From Ustilago trichophora (taxonomy: Eukaryota; Basidiomycota; Ustilaginomycetes; Ustilaginales; Ustilaginaceae), in assembly GCA_900323505.1 (NCBI GenBank), contig OOIN01000012.1:744001-808000 (forward strand): a stretch of 64,000 nt of DNA, read 5' to 3'. The notes under the pieces were generated by a model. It saw only the letters and a list, made by a program, of their open reading frames with translations. It was not told the origin of the DNA and did not search any database. This document shows, in pieces, positions 50,064-60,100 of this stretch. Position 1 is the stretch's first letter; the number at the start of each line of letters is the position of its first letter. The position numbers were made by a program, and so were the translations under genes.

Positions 50064-52529
50064 ATGCATAAACAGCAATGGGAGCAGCAGTCATACGGAC
50101 ATCGCCAAGCGCAACATACACGTCATATCCAAAATGACTGCAATTTGCATGAAGGAGAGCAACGTCGCCAGCCACCACAAGGTCTAAGTTTGAACGGAGG
50201 CGACCTCGCTAGTGGAATGAATCAAGACCCTTCAGTCGCAGGCAATTACGGCGGGGACAGCATTGCCATGGGTCAAACAGCTTTCGAGACCTTCTCTGCA
50301 CCACAACCAATCGAGCCTCTGTCCGATTCTCCTATGGTCGCATACCAGCCTTGGGCGCAACAACAAGGAGAGAGACTGCAACACATGACTTCGCGCTCGC
50401 AGCTGGTCCCATCCCGCCAAGATTCATCGGCGACGCTTCATCAGAACTACCAAGTCGGGCACTTGCAAGCTCAGCAAAGAGATTACTGGGAATCTTCGGC
50501 ACTCCAGCCATCAATGTCGACCTTCGATACCACTTATAAGCTGGACATGGAGCCCAAAAGCGTATTCATCATCGACCAGGAAGAAGAGGATCAGGGAGGA
50601 GTGGGCAGGACAAAGCTTTTCCAGTACGGCTTGCACGATGCCCAAGGCAAAAAGACATTCAAGTTCTGGACGCTCATCTCGGCTTTCATGATCACAGTAA
50701 CACTTACAGCGTTGGATATGACCATGATCTCGACCGCATTGCCCTCTATTGTGGAGGACTTGCCTACGTCGACGATCGCTGGTGGGTGGGTGACATCGTC
50801 GTACCTACTCACTGTGACCGCGTTCCAGCCTCTTTTTGGCGGATTGTCGTGCGTAATCGGACGACGTTGGTCTTCAGCATTTGCAGTAGTCTTGTTTGTT
50901 GGCGGCAGTGTCATGTGCGGTTTTGCACACAACATTCTGTTCCTTGTCATCGGTCGTGGAGTCCAGGGTCTCGGAGGTGGTGGCATTCAGGCAGTCGGCG
51001 AGATCACAGTCTCGGACATCACCACACTCCGCGAACGAGGCTTCTTTGTCGGCATCTTTGGTCTCGTCTTTGCCGTAGCCTCTTTTGTTGCCCCCGTGCT
51101 CGGTGGATACTTTAGCGACCACGACTGGCGCTGGATCTTCTGGATCAACATTCCCATCGGTGCAGTTGCTCTGGTCATGCTCATCCCCACCATGAATCTT
51201 CCTGTTCCGTCTATGCCATTCAAGACCAAGATCGCAAGGATGGACATTGTCGGCAACACGGTTCTCCTCGGCAGCGTGATTAGCATCTTGATCGCTGTCA
51301 CTGAGGGCGGAGTGACACATCCCTGGTCGAGTATGCAGATCTGGATTCCCATGGTCGCGGGTATGGCTGGCTTCATCTTGTTCCTGCTGATCGAGTTTGT
51401 GCCAAACCCACTCAGCACCCAACCTGTCTTGCCGCTCAGACTCTTCAGCAACAGGACAGCATGCTCGGCATTCTTGATGACTTTCGCCCATGGCATTGCA
51501 ACCTACGGCGCAATCTATGCGCTGCCCATCTACTTCCAGTCGATCAGGGACGAAAAGCCGCTAAGATCTGCAGTGTCGACCTTCCCCTCCACCGCGCCCA
51601 CCGCTCCCTTCGCCATCGTAGCGGGTATCGCGATGGCCGTCACTGGCAAGTACAAGAACCTCACTTTCATCGGCTGGGCTTTTACTGCCGGCGGTTTCGG
51701 CTGGATGACGCGATTCCAGACAGGCACATCTGAATGGGAGCTCATCGTTTCGCAAATTGTCGCCGGCGTCGGTATCGGCATTCTGTTCGCCATCACTCTT
51801 CCACCCATCCAAGCAAGTTTGCCCATCGAAGAGCTCGAGACCGCCACTGCGACCTATGCCTTCTGCCGCTCTTTTGGTGCCATCTGGGGCATCGCCATCA
51901 CCACCTCAGTACTTACAGCGAGTGTCAGCGGAAAGCTTTGGACCATGCCTGAAGTTGCGCAGCTAGGGTTGACGGGCCCTACAGTACTAGGATACGTGGA
52001 GAACATCAAGAACCTCCCTGATCCGATCCGGGAGCAGGTCAAGCAAATGTACGCCGATGGCCTGCAAAAGGCCATGTACGCATTTATACCCGTCGTAGTG
52101 GTTGGCTTTGCCTGCTGTTTCTGGATCGAAGATTTGCCGCTGCCCGACTTTATGCGCGAAGACGCTGGCAACGACAAGACAACGGACGAGACCAACAAGG
52201 CTGAAGACAAGCTGCAGCCCGAGCACACTAGTGAACAGGCGCAATTCCACAACCACCACCCGCATCACCATCACCACGAAGAAAAATCTCCCCCAGCCGA
52301 CAACTCGCAAGATACAACCCTCGTTGCATCCTCCGATCACCATCACCATCATCACCATCAGCCTACAAATCAAGCCGCCAACGCTATCCAATATCAGCAG
52401 TACTCACCCCAAACACCCGAGGGTTACGCTTCGCATGCATTCAAATATTCCCCTTCCCTTGCGCCATCTACCTACACGTGGGATGACAAATCCGACGCTG
52501 TAGCTGCTCCACCCCGTTCCTACTGGTGA
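50064..52529 (+). CDS. MFS drug/small-molecule exporter, DHA2 (14-TM) type, His-rich tail
   Basis: An 821-residue membrane transporter, longer than the usual 550-600. A Gln/Ser-rich N-terminus of ~190 residues is cytosolic. The transport core runs from about 200 to 690 with ~14 hydrophobic segments. Marks are MTMISTALPSIVEDLPTSTI after TM1, the motif-A-like region FGGLSCVIGRRWS, VIGRGVQGLGGGGIQAVGEI, and the DHA2 signature region APVLGGYFSDHDWRWIFWIN. Such proton antiporters sit in the plasma or vacuolar membrane and export toxic compounds, amino acids or siderophores; the substrate cannot be read from sequence. The C-terminal ~125 residues contain two His-rich clusters (NHHPHHHHHEEK and DHHHHHHHQ), unusual for the family. 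The last ten codons and 3' flank are tandemly duplicated downstream. Confidence 0.9.
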   Translation: MHKQQWEQQSYGHRQAQHTRHIQNDCNLHEGEQRRQPPQGLSLNGGDLASGMNQDPSVAGNYGGDSIAMGQTAFETFSAPQPIEPLSDSPMVAYQPWAQQQGERLQHMTSRSQLVPSRQDSSATLHQNYQVGHLQAQQRDYWESSALQPSMSTFDTTYKLDMEPKSVFIIDQEEEDQGGVGRTKLFQYGLHDAQGKKTFKFWTLISAFMITVTLTALDMTMISTALPSIVEDLPTSTIAGGWVTSSYLLTVTAFQPLFGGLSCVIGRRWSSAFAVVLFVGGSVMCGFAHNILFLVIGRGVQGLGGGGIQAVGEITVSDITTLRERGFFVGIFGLVFAVASFVAPVLGGYFSDHDWRWIFWINIPIGAVALVMLIPTMNLPVPSMPFKTKIARMDIVGNTVLLGSVISILIAVTEGGVTHPWSSMQIWIPMVAGMAGFILFLLIEFVPNPLSTQPVLPLRLFSNRTACSAFLMTFAHGIATYGAIYALPIYFQSIRDEKPLRSAVSTFPSTAPTAPFAIVAGIAMAVTGKYKNLTFIGWAFTAGGFGWMTRFQTGTSEWELIVSQIVAGVGIGILFAITLPPIQASLPIEELETATATYAFCRSFGAIWGIAITTSVLTASVSGKLWTMPEVAQLGLTGPTVLGYVENIKNLPDPIREQVKQMYADGLQKAMYAFIPVVVVGFACCFWIEDLPLPDFMREDAGNDKTTDETNKAEDKLQPEHTSEQAQFHNHHPHHHHHEEKSPPADNSQDTTLVASSDHHHHHHHQPTNQAANAIQYQQYSPQTPEGYASHAFKYSPSLAPSTYTWDDKSDAVAAPPRSYW

Positions 52530-52682
52530 AAAAATGTCGTAGAACCTTTGCATTTCACTTAATCATACACTCATTTCGCCTAAACTTAGCTTGTAGACAG
52601 TAGCACAGCTTCTCACATTCATTCGTACAATCAGATTTCCACATACACTAACTATACTTATACCTTACACCTGTCTTGTGTG
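52499..52682 (+). repeat. tandem duplication, copy 1 (end of MFS gene)
   Basis: Begins TGTAGCTGCTCC inside the last ten MFS codons and runs to CTTGTGTG; repeated with small changes at 52708-52871. Shared landmarks include GCTTGTAGACAGTAGCACAG and TCAGATTTCCACATACACT. Confidence 0.88.
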
Positions 52683-53020
52683 GTGTATATATGCAATGCT
52701 TGTATGGTGTAGCTGCTCTACCCCGTTCCTACTGACAAATGTCGCATTCACTTAATCATACACTCATTTTGCCTAAACTTAGCTTGTAGACAGTAGCACA
52801 GCTTCTCACATTCATTCGTACCATCAGATTTCCACATACACTGTATTTACCGCTTACACACATCTTGTGTGTAGAACATACGCGATACCTGTCTGAGTGG
52901 ACTGGCTTGAGTGAACAGAGTCATGCAGCAATCCCCTCTGATCCGGGATTGGATATCTATTGCAAAGTATGACATTTATCCGAGATACAAAAAGGATTAC
53001 AGGAGAGAAACTTGATTCGT
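52530..53020. other. convergent 3' intergenic region
   Basis: Between the MFS gene (+) and the aspartic protease (-). It consists mainly of the tandem duplication described separately; no gene. Confidence 0.6.
52708..52871 (+). repeat. tandem duplication, copy 2 (vestigial MFS 3' end)
   Basis: Direct copy of 52499-52682, offset by 209 bases, with a 15-20 base deletion and a few substitutions. It still encodes a relic of the MFS C-terminus (VAALPRSY then stop), so the duplication included coding sequence and the second copy is now 3' flank. Confidence 0.88.
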
Positions 53021-54928
53021 CTACTCTAAAGTAGAGATATCTGTCGACGTAGCCTTCATGGCCGCTGGAACGGTAGTATTCAACCTAGCCAGACCAATCA
53101 TGTTGTGCTTTGTATTAGTGGCAAAGTAGACATTTTTCAAAAAAGTGGCTCCGACCAACCACTCATTTCTTTGGCCTACATTTCCCGATGAAATGGCACT
53201 AACACATTCGCCTTTGAGATTGTCTGGATCCACGGGAACAAACAGCATGTCCCTTGTGTCTATGGGGAATTCGACTCCTCCAAAGGTGAATGCGACCTGT
53301 TTAGTGGTTGTGCAGGGCATGGTGTAGCCTCCCTGTCCGTCACTTTTGGCGCCGGGGATTTGGGCGTGTAGTGCGTCGGCGTCGGATTCGGGGGCGACAA
53401 TGAGGGTTGTACCGGTGTCCAAGATTGCGGTTCGACCTTTGAGGTTGAGATTGGCTCCACCTACGCTGATTTGGTCAATAGCGGCTTCCCAGAAGCCTTT
53501 TGTTGAGACATTGTCGATTTCGGTAATGTTGCCGCTGTACTTGGCAGGGTCGACACCTCCAAATGTTACTTCGCCATCGTTGTAGCCATCAGCGATACGG
53601 CCGAGATGATAGCCCATGACGGGAGCTTGCACTCGACCTTCTTTGTAAAGTGCATCAATCGGCGTCGGTTGACCAGCGTTGGACAGCTCACTACGAGCTA
53701 GACCCATCAAACCGTCAAATGGTACCGTTTCGTCGCTGAAATCCGACGACTCCTGAGTGGTGACGGCAAATGTATAGTTCGTCAGAGCAAGACCGGCAAT
53801 TTCGAGGTTGTCTCTTGCGAGATTACCCGAGACATCACCCGTACCATACTGGATGGAAAAAGGCGTGGAGAGGGAGGTAAACGTATCCGAGTCCGAAGAG
53901 CCCAACTTGGCATGGGTGGAACCACAAGCTTGACAAGCGGTGGAAGGGACCCACGTGTCGGCAGATCCAGAGTCGATCAGCATACGAAATGTCTGATTCT
54001 GGCTACCGATTTCGATCGTGGCTACATATCCGATGTCGTTGGACTCAATGTCCAGTCCGAGACTCTGTACTGCGGTGGGAGCCGAGGCGAGCGTAAGGTT
54101 GTCCGACTGAGAAGCGATCAGGTCAATCTCAGGGTAGCCCTCAGTGGCAACCTGCTGGATGGTGGATTTGGCTTTTGAGCCACCTTCAAGGCCTTTTCGG
54201 CCAAAGAGGTCGTCCATGATGGAGGAGAGAAAGCGACGCTGCATCTCGCCTCCGGACTCAGAGTGGCTGGTATAGCCCTGGCGCGGGCTAGTGTGTCGTC
54301 CAGCAGCGCGGGCGAAGAGTTCGGGCTCTTCGGTGAGCAACCCTCGGCGGGCGAGGATGCTGACTTTGCGTCGCTCCAAGGCTCGTTGCATCTCTGCAGA
54401 GCTAGGTGCGCTTCGACCTAGGATGGTGGCCAGCTTTGATGTTGCTCTGTTTATATGTCGTTGATAGAGCTGCAGAGCGGGAGGCAGAAAGTTTTGTCAG
54501 TCACTTCATTCCTTCTCGGGGCTTCGGGGCTCTAAACAGAGGAAAAGAGGGCTACTAACCATCAAAGGATTGCTCGCCTGGTTTCGCTCCAGAGCCCTGA
54601 GCTGCACCTTCATCCCTACTCTACCATCGGGATTCTCAAACGCCGAGGTTGTCGATTTGGATCCACCGGTAGTGATAGTGTTGAGAGGCTTGGTGCTCTT
54701 TGCGCCGGAACCTGCTTTCACAACGATGCCCACCCGAGGCTTTGTAGAGCGAGACTGCAAGTTTGAAGCTTCAGAACTTGCATAGAGGGGTGCAGCAGAT
54801 GCGACAGGCCACGAGCTAACATGACATTTGCCGCTTTGCATATGGTCGATGAGCGCATGCAGGTCGAAAGCTCCTATAGATAAGAGCACCAGGAGGAGGG
54901 TGAAGAATCGAGCTGAAAACTTCTTCAT
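53021..54928 (-). CDS. secreted pepsin-like aspartic protease, two exons
   Basis: Join of 54560-54928 (exon 1) and 53021-54469 (exon 2), 605 residues. Exon 1 supplies the signal peptide (MKKFSARFFTLLLVLLSIGA); exon 2 alone would have none. The 90-base intron starts GTTAGT, has a GACTGAC branch-like site, ends CTGCAG, and is in phase 0; after it comes LYQRHINRATSKLA, a basic propeptide. The mature domain begins near GYVATIEIGSQNQTFRMLID (catalytic D289 within DSGSAD), has a flap-like QYGTGDVSG, and a second active site AILDTGTTLIV (D474). A disulfide-type CQAC follows the first Asp. The first motif has Ser for the usual Thr (DSG), as is common in retropepsin-like and some fungal enzymes. The long propeptide implies a zymogen. 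Secretion or vacuolar delivery is likely; no GPI signal was seen. Confidence 0.87.
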
Positions 54929-56429
54929 GGTGAATAAGTTGATGCTGGAATTCTGTTGAGATGCTGTTCAGCTTGGGATCAGATCTATCTGTATAGCGCC
55001 GAGTAAGAGATCTAGCTGTCGATGGGGCGCTTCTTGATACCGAGTCTATCTAGAGTCGATTGCTGAAAGGGAGCCGAAAGATGTCGAGCCGCGATGAGAT
55101 GTTGGAGGGGTAATGCAGGGGTGAGCTGCCATCGAGAAGTATGGTATCGTACAAGAACAGACATCAAGTATTCGTTGTCAGTTTCAAGTACTCTGTTTCC
55201 ATCCACGCATTCTCTGTATACTGAAATACCTACTACCAGACTCTTGATGGAGAACAATGCAAGAAAAAAGAAGGTATGAAAGAGTGTGTTTTGAAAGACC
55301 GAAACCAAACAGGCCAAAGAGCGTATTGTCAAAAAGAAAAGGCTGTTCTTTGAAGATCACCAGGATCACGAACTGCTGAAAGAATGTAGAAACGGAAGTG
55401 AAAGAAAGGGGAGAGCGAGAAGGAAAAGTATGGAGGGAGCGAAACCAGCCGGTGGTATGGAGGAGAAGGGAAGGTAGAAGGGAAGACGGGACAATGTAGA
55501 CGACCATATGGGGAAAGCTGGTTTGCATCACTATGCTGGGAAGAGGACTCTGGTCAGATAGAGGGCTCCTCGAGTGGCTGGTCCGCCCCTGACCCGGCCA
55601 AGGTTTCAAAAACGCCATGTATGTTTCAGTCTGTGTTTGCTGCAAGCACTTCGAGCTTGAATCCCAGTTATCCGACGATGATTACAACAAGAGTTGTAGC
55701 ATGCTGAAGCGGTTCACTGTCATTAGATCAAAATCTTCACTCTGTCATAGGCTGGGTGGACAGCACGAGGTCGTCAAAAGGGGATGTTGAGTTTAGCCGG
55801 CCATTCGTGACGTGACGTCTGAGGTAGACGCTCTTTCCCTTCCCTTGAAGCGAGCGGGATCAGCGAAGAAACTCGTCTAGGCTTCTTTATGGTGGGGCAT
55901 ATCTCTGTGCACACCCATGGTTGCGCAAGCACCTTTGAAGAGCGGAAGAGGTTTGAGTTAAGTTTGCTCCGCTGGTGGCAGCATAGACAACTTGGCGCGA
56001 GAGCAGCAATTGATATGACCCGTCCAACAAGGCGTGACGTGCTGCAGCGGCTCTTGTGAAATGCGTCCAAAAAAAAGTTGCAACCAAGTCTAGCACTGTT
56101 CCGCGCAGCAGCGTTGGCCAAGAATCTAGCTGCAACCCTTCATCCTAGTATGACATTGGCTACTGGACTCTGTTCATTGTACATACAGTAGCGTGTAGTG
56201 GGCCAGTCGTAAAAGCCTTTAGACAGCTGCCATAAGCTATGATGCTCTTAAAATGACAGCAAGATATCACCCGATCCCGATCAAGCTTAGCCGATTCTAC
56301 ACATTGCATGTGGAGGAATCGAGGTCAATCTCGTGCATGATACGTGCCAACGTGCCCAACCGCTTGACGCCTCCGCTTCCAATCTTGTCTCTACTCCTTC
56401 TCATACTACTTCGCATACACAGTAACATC
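54929..56429. other. 1.5 kb divergent intergenic region
   Basis: Between the aspartic protease (-) and the orphan gene (+). One TACTG-family site (ACATACAGTAGC, 56180-56191). No supported frame or RNA was found. Confidence 0.5.
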
Positions 56430-56997
56430 ATGGCAGAACACGTCGCACTCTACGTCCTCTCAGGCTCTTCCGCTAGCGGCCAAAACGTGTTAGAGCACAT
56501 TCGAGCCAGCGACTTTATCGACGAGATCAATAGCGGCGAAGGTCCACGAGAAGAGTGTGGCCTATATAGCCTCATTCAACTCGTCCAGCCCGCGAATTCC
56601 TCTGTCAAATTTGAATCGGAAAAAGAAGTACTGGAGTATCATAACAAGCTCGTAAAGGGTGAAGAGAAGGCACAGGTAGATGGAAAGGACGCAACGTGGA
56701 ACGGAAGCTGCGTGCTGATCGCAGACAAGGAGAAGGAGGATCTGGTGCACATCCTTGAGCTCAAGGATGGCAAGGTGGAACAGAGGCTCAAGGCAAAAGC
56801 TAGGTCCTCGGTAGAAGTGGCTTCGAATGTCTCTATTTCCAACATGTCGATTCAAGAGGTGAGTTCTATACAAGAACGCCGTGTCACGTACAGATATGCA
56901 AAGCTGACACCGATCCCAACCCGTTTATTCTTCCATCTTTTGTCTATAGTACAAGGACATGTCTGGCAACGCCGAAGTCTACGACGCCGGACAATAA
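56430..56997 (+). CDS. orphan protein of unknown function, two exons
   Basis: Join of 56430-56858 and 56950-56997, 158 residues. The donor is GAG|GTGAGT, a GCTGAC branch-like site lies in the intron, and the acceptor is CTATAG; splicing is phase 0 and adds the 15-residue end YKDMSGNAEVYDAGQ. Clean splice signals and good codon use argue it is real. I do not recognise the family. It is rich in Glu, Lys, Ser and Val, with a beta-like start (MAEHVALYVLSGSSASGQNV) and no signal peptide when begun at 56430. In-frame ATGs at 56253 and 56340 would add a hydrophobic stretch (PLPILSLLLLILL) and make an N-terminal anchor or signal; the shorter start is preferred but not proven. Its 3' end lies 154 bases from the convergent synaptojanin gene. 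Confidence 0.65.
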
Positions 56998-57151
56998 TCA
57001 TACCGTGTCTCAATACAAAATACCGTTCTATCATCACAGCCGTTCTTCCTTTGTGCATTGCGCGCAATTCTTTCAAAAAGTCCATTGCAAAAGGGTTTCG
57101 TTAGAGTTCTCTCTAAGTCGGGCATGACAAGTATCGTCGCCGGCATTGCTT

Positions 57152-60100
57152 TTAATCGCTATCATCTAGCAGACTCTTCTTCGACTTGTGCGAGGAATAT
57201 GAGGCCGACCGCGACCCCATGCCAGGCCTCTTGGGTAGCTCAGGTGGCGCAGACCCCGAAGTCGTCGTGGAAGCCGACGTTGCCGAGACGCCGCTGTTTG
57301 CACCAGCTGTGACTGCGGATGGCTTGGTTGGGATCGGTGGCGGTGCAGCTCTACCATTGACCACCGCGGCCGGCCCTGACGCGATTCTTCGCTCTACAGT
57401 AGGTGAAGTTGAGATCGTTTTGCGCAGTGGAGCTCCGACCAAGGCAGGTGCTTCAGCTGTATTTCCAGATGCGATGGTGGGAGATGCTGGCATCGAATTG
57501 GCTCGGTCAGAAGCACTGTCTCCGCCCATCTTCTTGCCGAGGGACAAGCTTGCCAGATTTGTCTTGCTGGTGGGAGAGGTGGATCCGTGCCGTGATACTC
57601 CTCGGATTCCAGTAGCACCCCGACGGAAAGGGTTCGAGGATGCCGTCCCCGTGCGTGAGGCAGCAGACTCTTCGTCGCTGCTGTCGCTCTCCGACAGCTC
57701 CTCTGCGGGACGAGACGCAGCTGCTGGCTCGTCCCACCACTGGTGTTGTTCGTCGGAAGGATCAGGCAGGCTTTCGTCGTCCTCAGAATCGGACGACACC
57801 GATCCTCCACCTGTGAGGCCGTTCGTTGCCTTCTTCTCCTGCAGCAGCTGTTTGCGAATCGCATCACGCTTGAGATGGTCCACGATTCGGACAGGTCCGA
57901 CAAAGGTGGCATACACGGGTCTGTGGTCGCTTGTTCTCAACTCGGCACGCGCATAGCTTAGCTGACGCAGGCCAAGACCTCGATACAGGATACGATCTGT
58001 CCACGCGGGAATGCGCTGCTTTTCGGATGAGTCGTACTGATCTGAGCCATTGTCGTACTTGTAGGTAGGCGGAAACGTAATGGGACCTTCCTCATACCCA
58101 GGAAAGACTTCGCCAGCATCTTTGCTGCGACGAAGCTGGTCACGGGCGTAGAGTCCTGCAATATCTTCCCGCGCTGCCATGGAACGAACGGCATCATTGG
58201 TCAGATCGATTCTATAGTTGAAGTCGCCGAGCCAGACGACGTGATCATGGCTGCCGATTGTCTTGCCTCGCGCAAACGACAGTCCTCTGGTGATGGTCCA
58301 GTAGTCGGCGTTCCTCTCTTCGTAAGCGGAGTGGCCTGCGGCAAAGTGAGCAGTGACAAAGCAGATTGAAGTGTCGTAGTAGTCCATTCGGATGGCAACG
58401 CCTCCCTTGTTGCCACTCATGCCCTTGAGACCTGTCTTGCGGGTAGCTGCCTCGACTAATCTTACGTCGTTGACAAGTTCTTCCTTAATCAGGATGACGA
58501 GCGCAGTGCCGACGAGTTGCTCGCTGCGAAGAAGGATGTAGCGGGATTTCTTGTCTGGTCTCCGTGCAATCGTCTCCATGATCTTGGCCTCCCAGATGCG
58601 GATCTTGTCTGGATCGGTCATGAGGATCTGCTGCGGTGTCAGCTGGACGATCTCTTGAAAGCCGATGGCAAAGATGTCGGGCTCTCGATCCTCGCCATCC
58701 GGGAAGAGCCAAGGAATGAGGGACTCTCCGGGCGCTTTGCCGTTCAAATTGTAGGTGCCAGCGAAAATGGTGATGTCGCGGCTGGAGGAATATTCGTCGA
58801 CTCTGGCGTTGAGCTCCGCTGTGACGCTATCCAGAACAGGGTCAAAGACGGCGACGGGTCGTTGATTGGCCATGTTGCCCAGCAACGCATCGATGACATT
58901 TTGCTTATTCTTGTCTTGGAAGTTGTTGATGTACATTCGGCCCGCACTCTTGGCCGCATCGCTGAGTAAGCCGCCTAACGTCTTTTTGCCGCTCCTAGTG
59001 AAGCTGGAGTTGAGAGCGCCGGTTCCAGCATAGATCTTGGAGAGAGCATCGCCGTTTTCAGCCCAAAGAATGCGGTGGTGGACCCACAGTGAGTGATTTG
59101 GGTCTTGGAACGCCTGGTATGCTGCATCTCGATTGGCAGCAGCTTCAAAGAAAGTGTCGAGCATAGAGCGCGAGAGCATGTCCTCGATCACGTTGGTGCG
59201 GTCAAGACAGTCGAGGCAGTTTGTTCGGAAGATGCCCTTCTGACGACGGAGCAATTCGCTGGTTGCATTGTCGATAAGCGTATATCCAAAAGCCTTGCGC
59301 TTGAGCTGCACGGGGCCTAGATAGCGAAGCTCGCTGCGAACTCCATCGATGCCGCCCGTGTTACGGGAGACCGTGTGAAAGTCAAAGTTGGTCAAGCCGA
59401 CGCGCTCGGAGCCATCGTCGCCGACAATGTCACCGTCAGAAGTGGATGGCTCGTCAGCGGGTAGGACGGCGATGGCCTCTGCTGTGCTGTGTCGCATGTG
59501 TTCTGCATATGCTGAAGTGAGGACGGTCTCTGCATCGCGTGTGCCAAGCAGATTGATGGCATGTACGCGCGAGTAGTGAGATATGAGGTCGGCAAAGTGT
59601 CGATCGAATGCAGGTTGCGAGGCGCCACGCGAGCGAGTGATCTGGATCTTGGCATTGAACGTCTGCAATCCTTGCTGTTCCCAGAAGAGCGGGACAGAAC
59701 CACGGACCTGATCAAAAGTAAAGGTCACGTTTCCATCGCTGAAGAGGGTCTCGGTTTCGACAAAGTTGGCGACATTGCCATCATCGTCGACTCCACGTGT
59801 GTTAAATCGAGTGCCCGCCCTCTTCCAGCTGAGGCGACTGATGAGAGCCAGCGTATCTGCTGCCGTTGAGCCTACCGCTGGCGTACTGGACGCAGCTGTT
59901 CCACTAGCTAGAGGAGGGACACTGGCCACGGACCGGGATACTTCGAATGCTCCGACAAAGCCTTGAATTGCCAAAAGCAAGAAGCAGCCGTTGTCGATCC
60001 TATTGCGATCTGCTCGGTCGAGGCGTTCGCGGAAGCTAATGAGCGGTTCAATCATGTAGTTGTTCCAGACGAAGCGGCCATCGTACCGTGAGGTGTCGTG

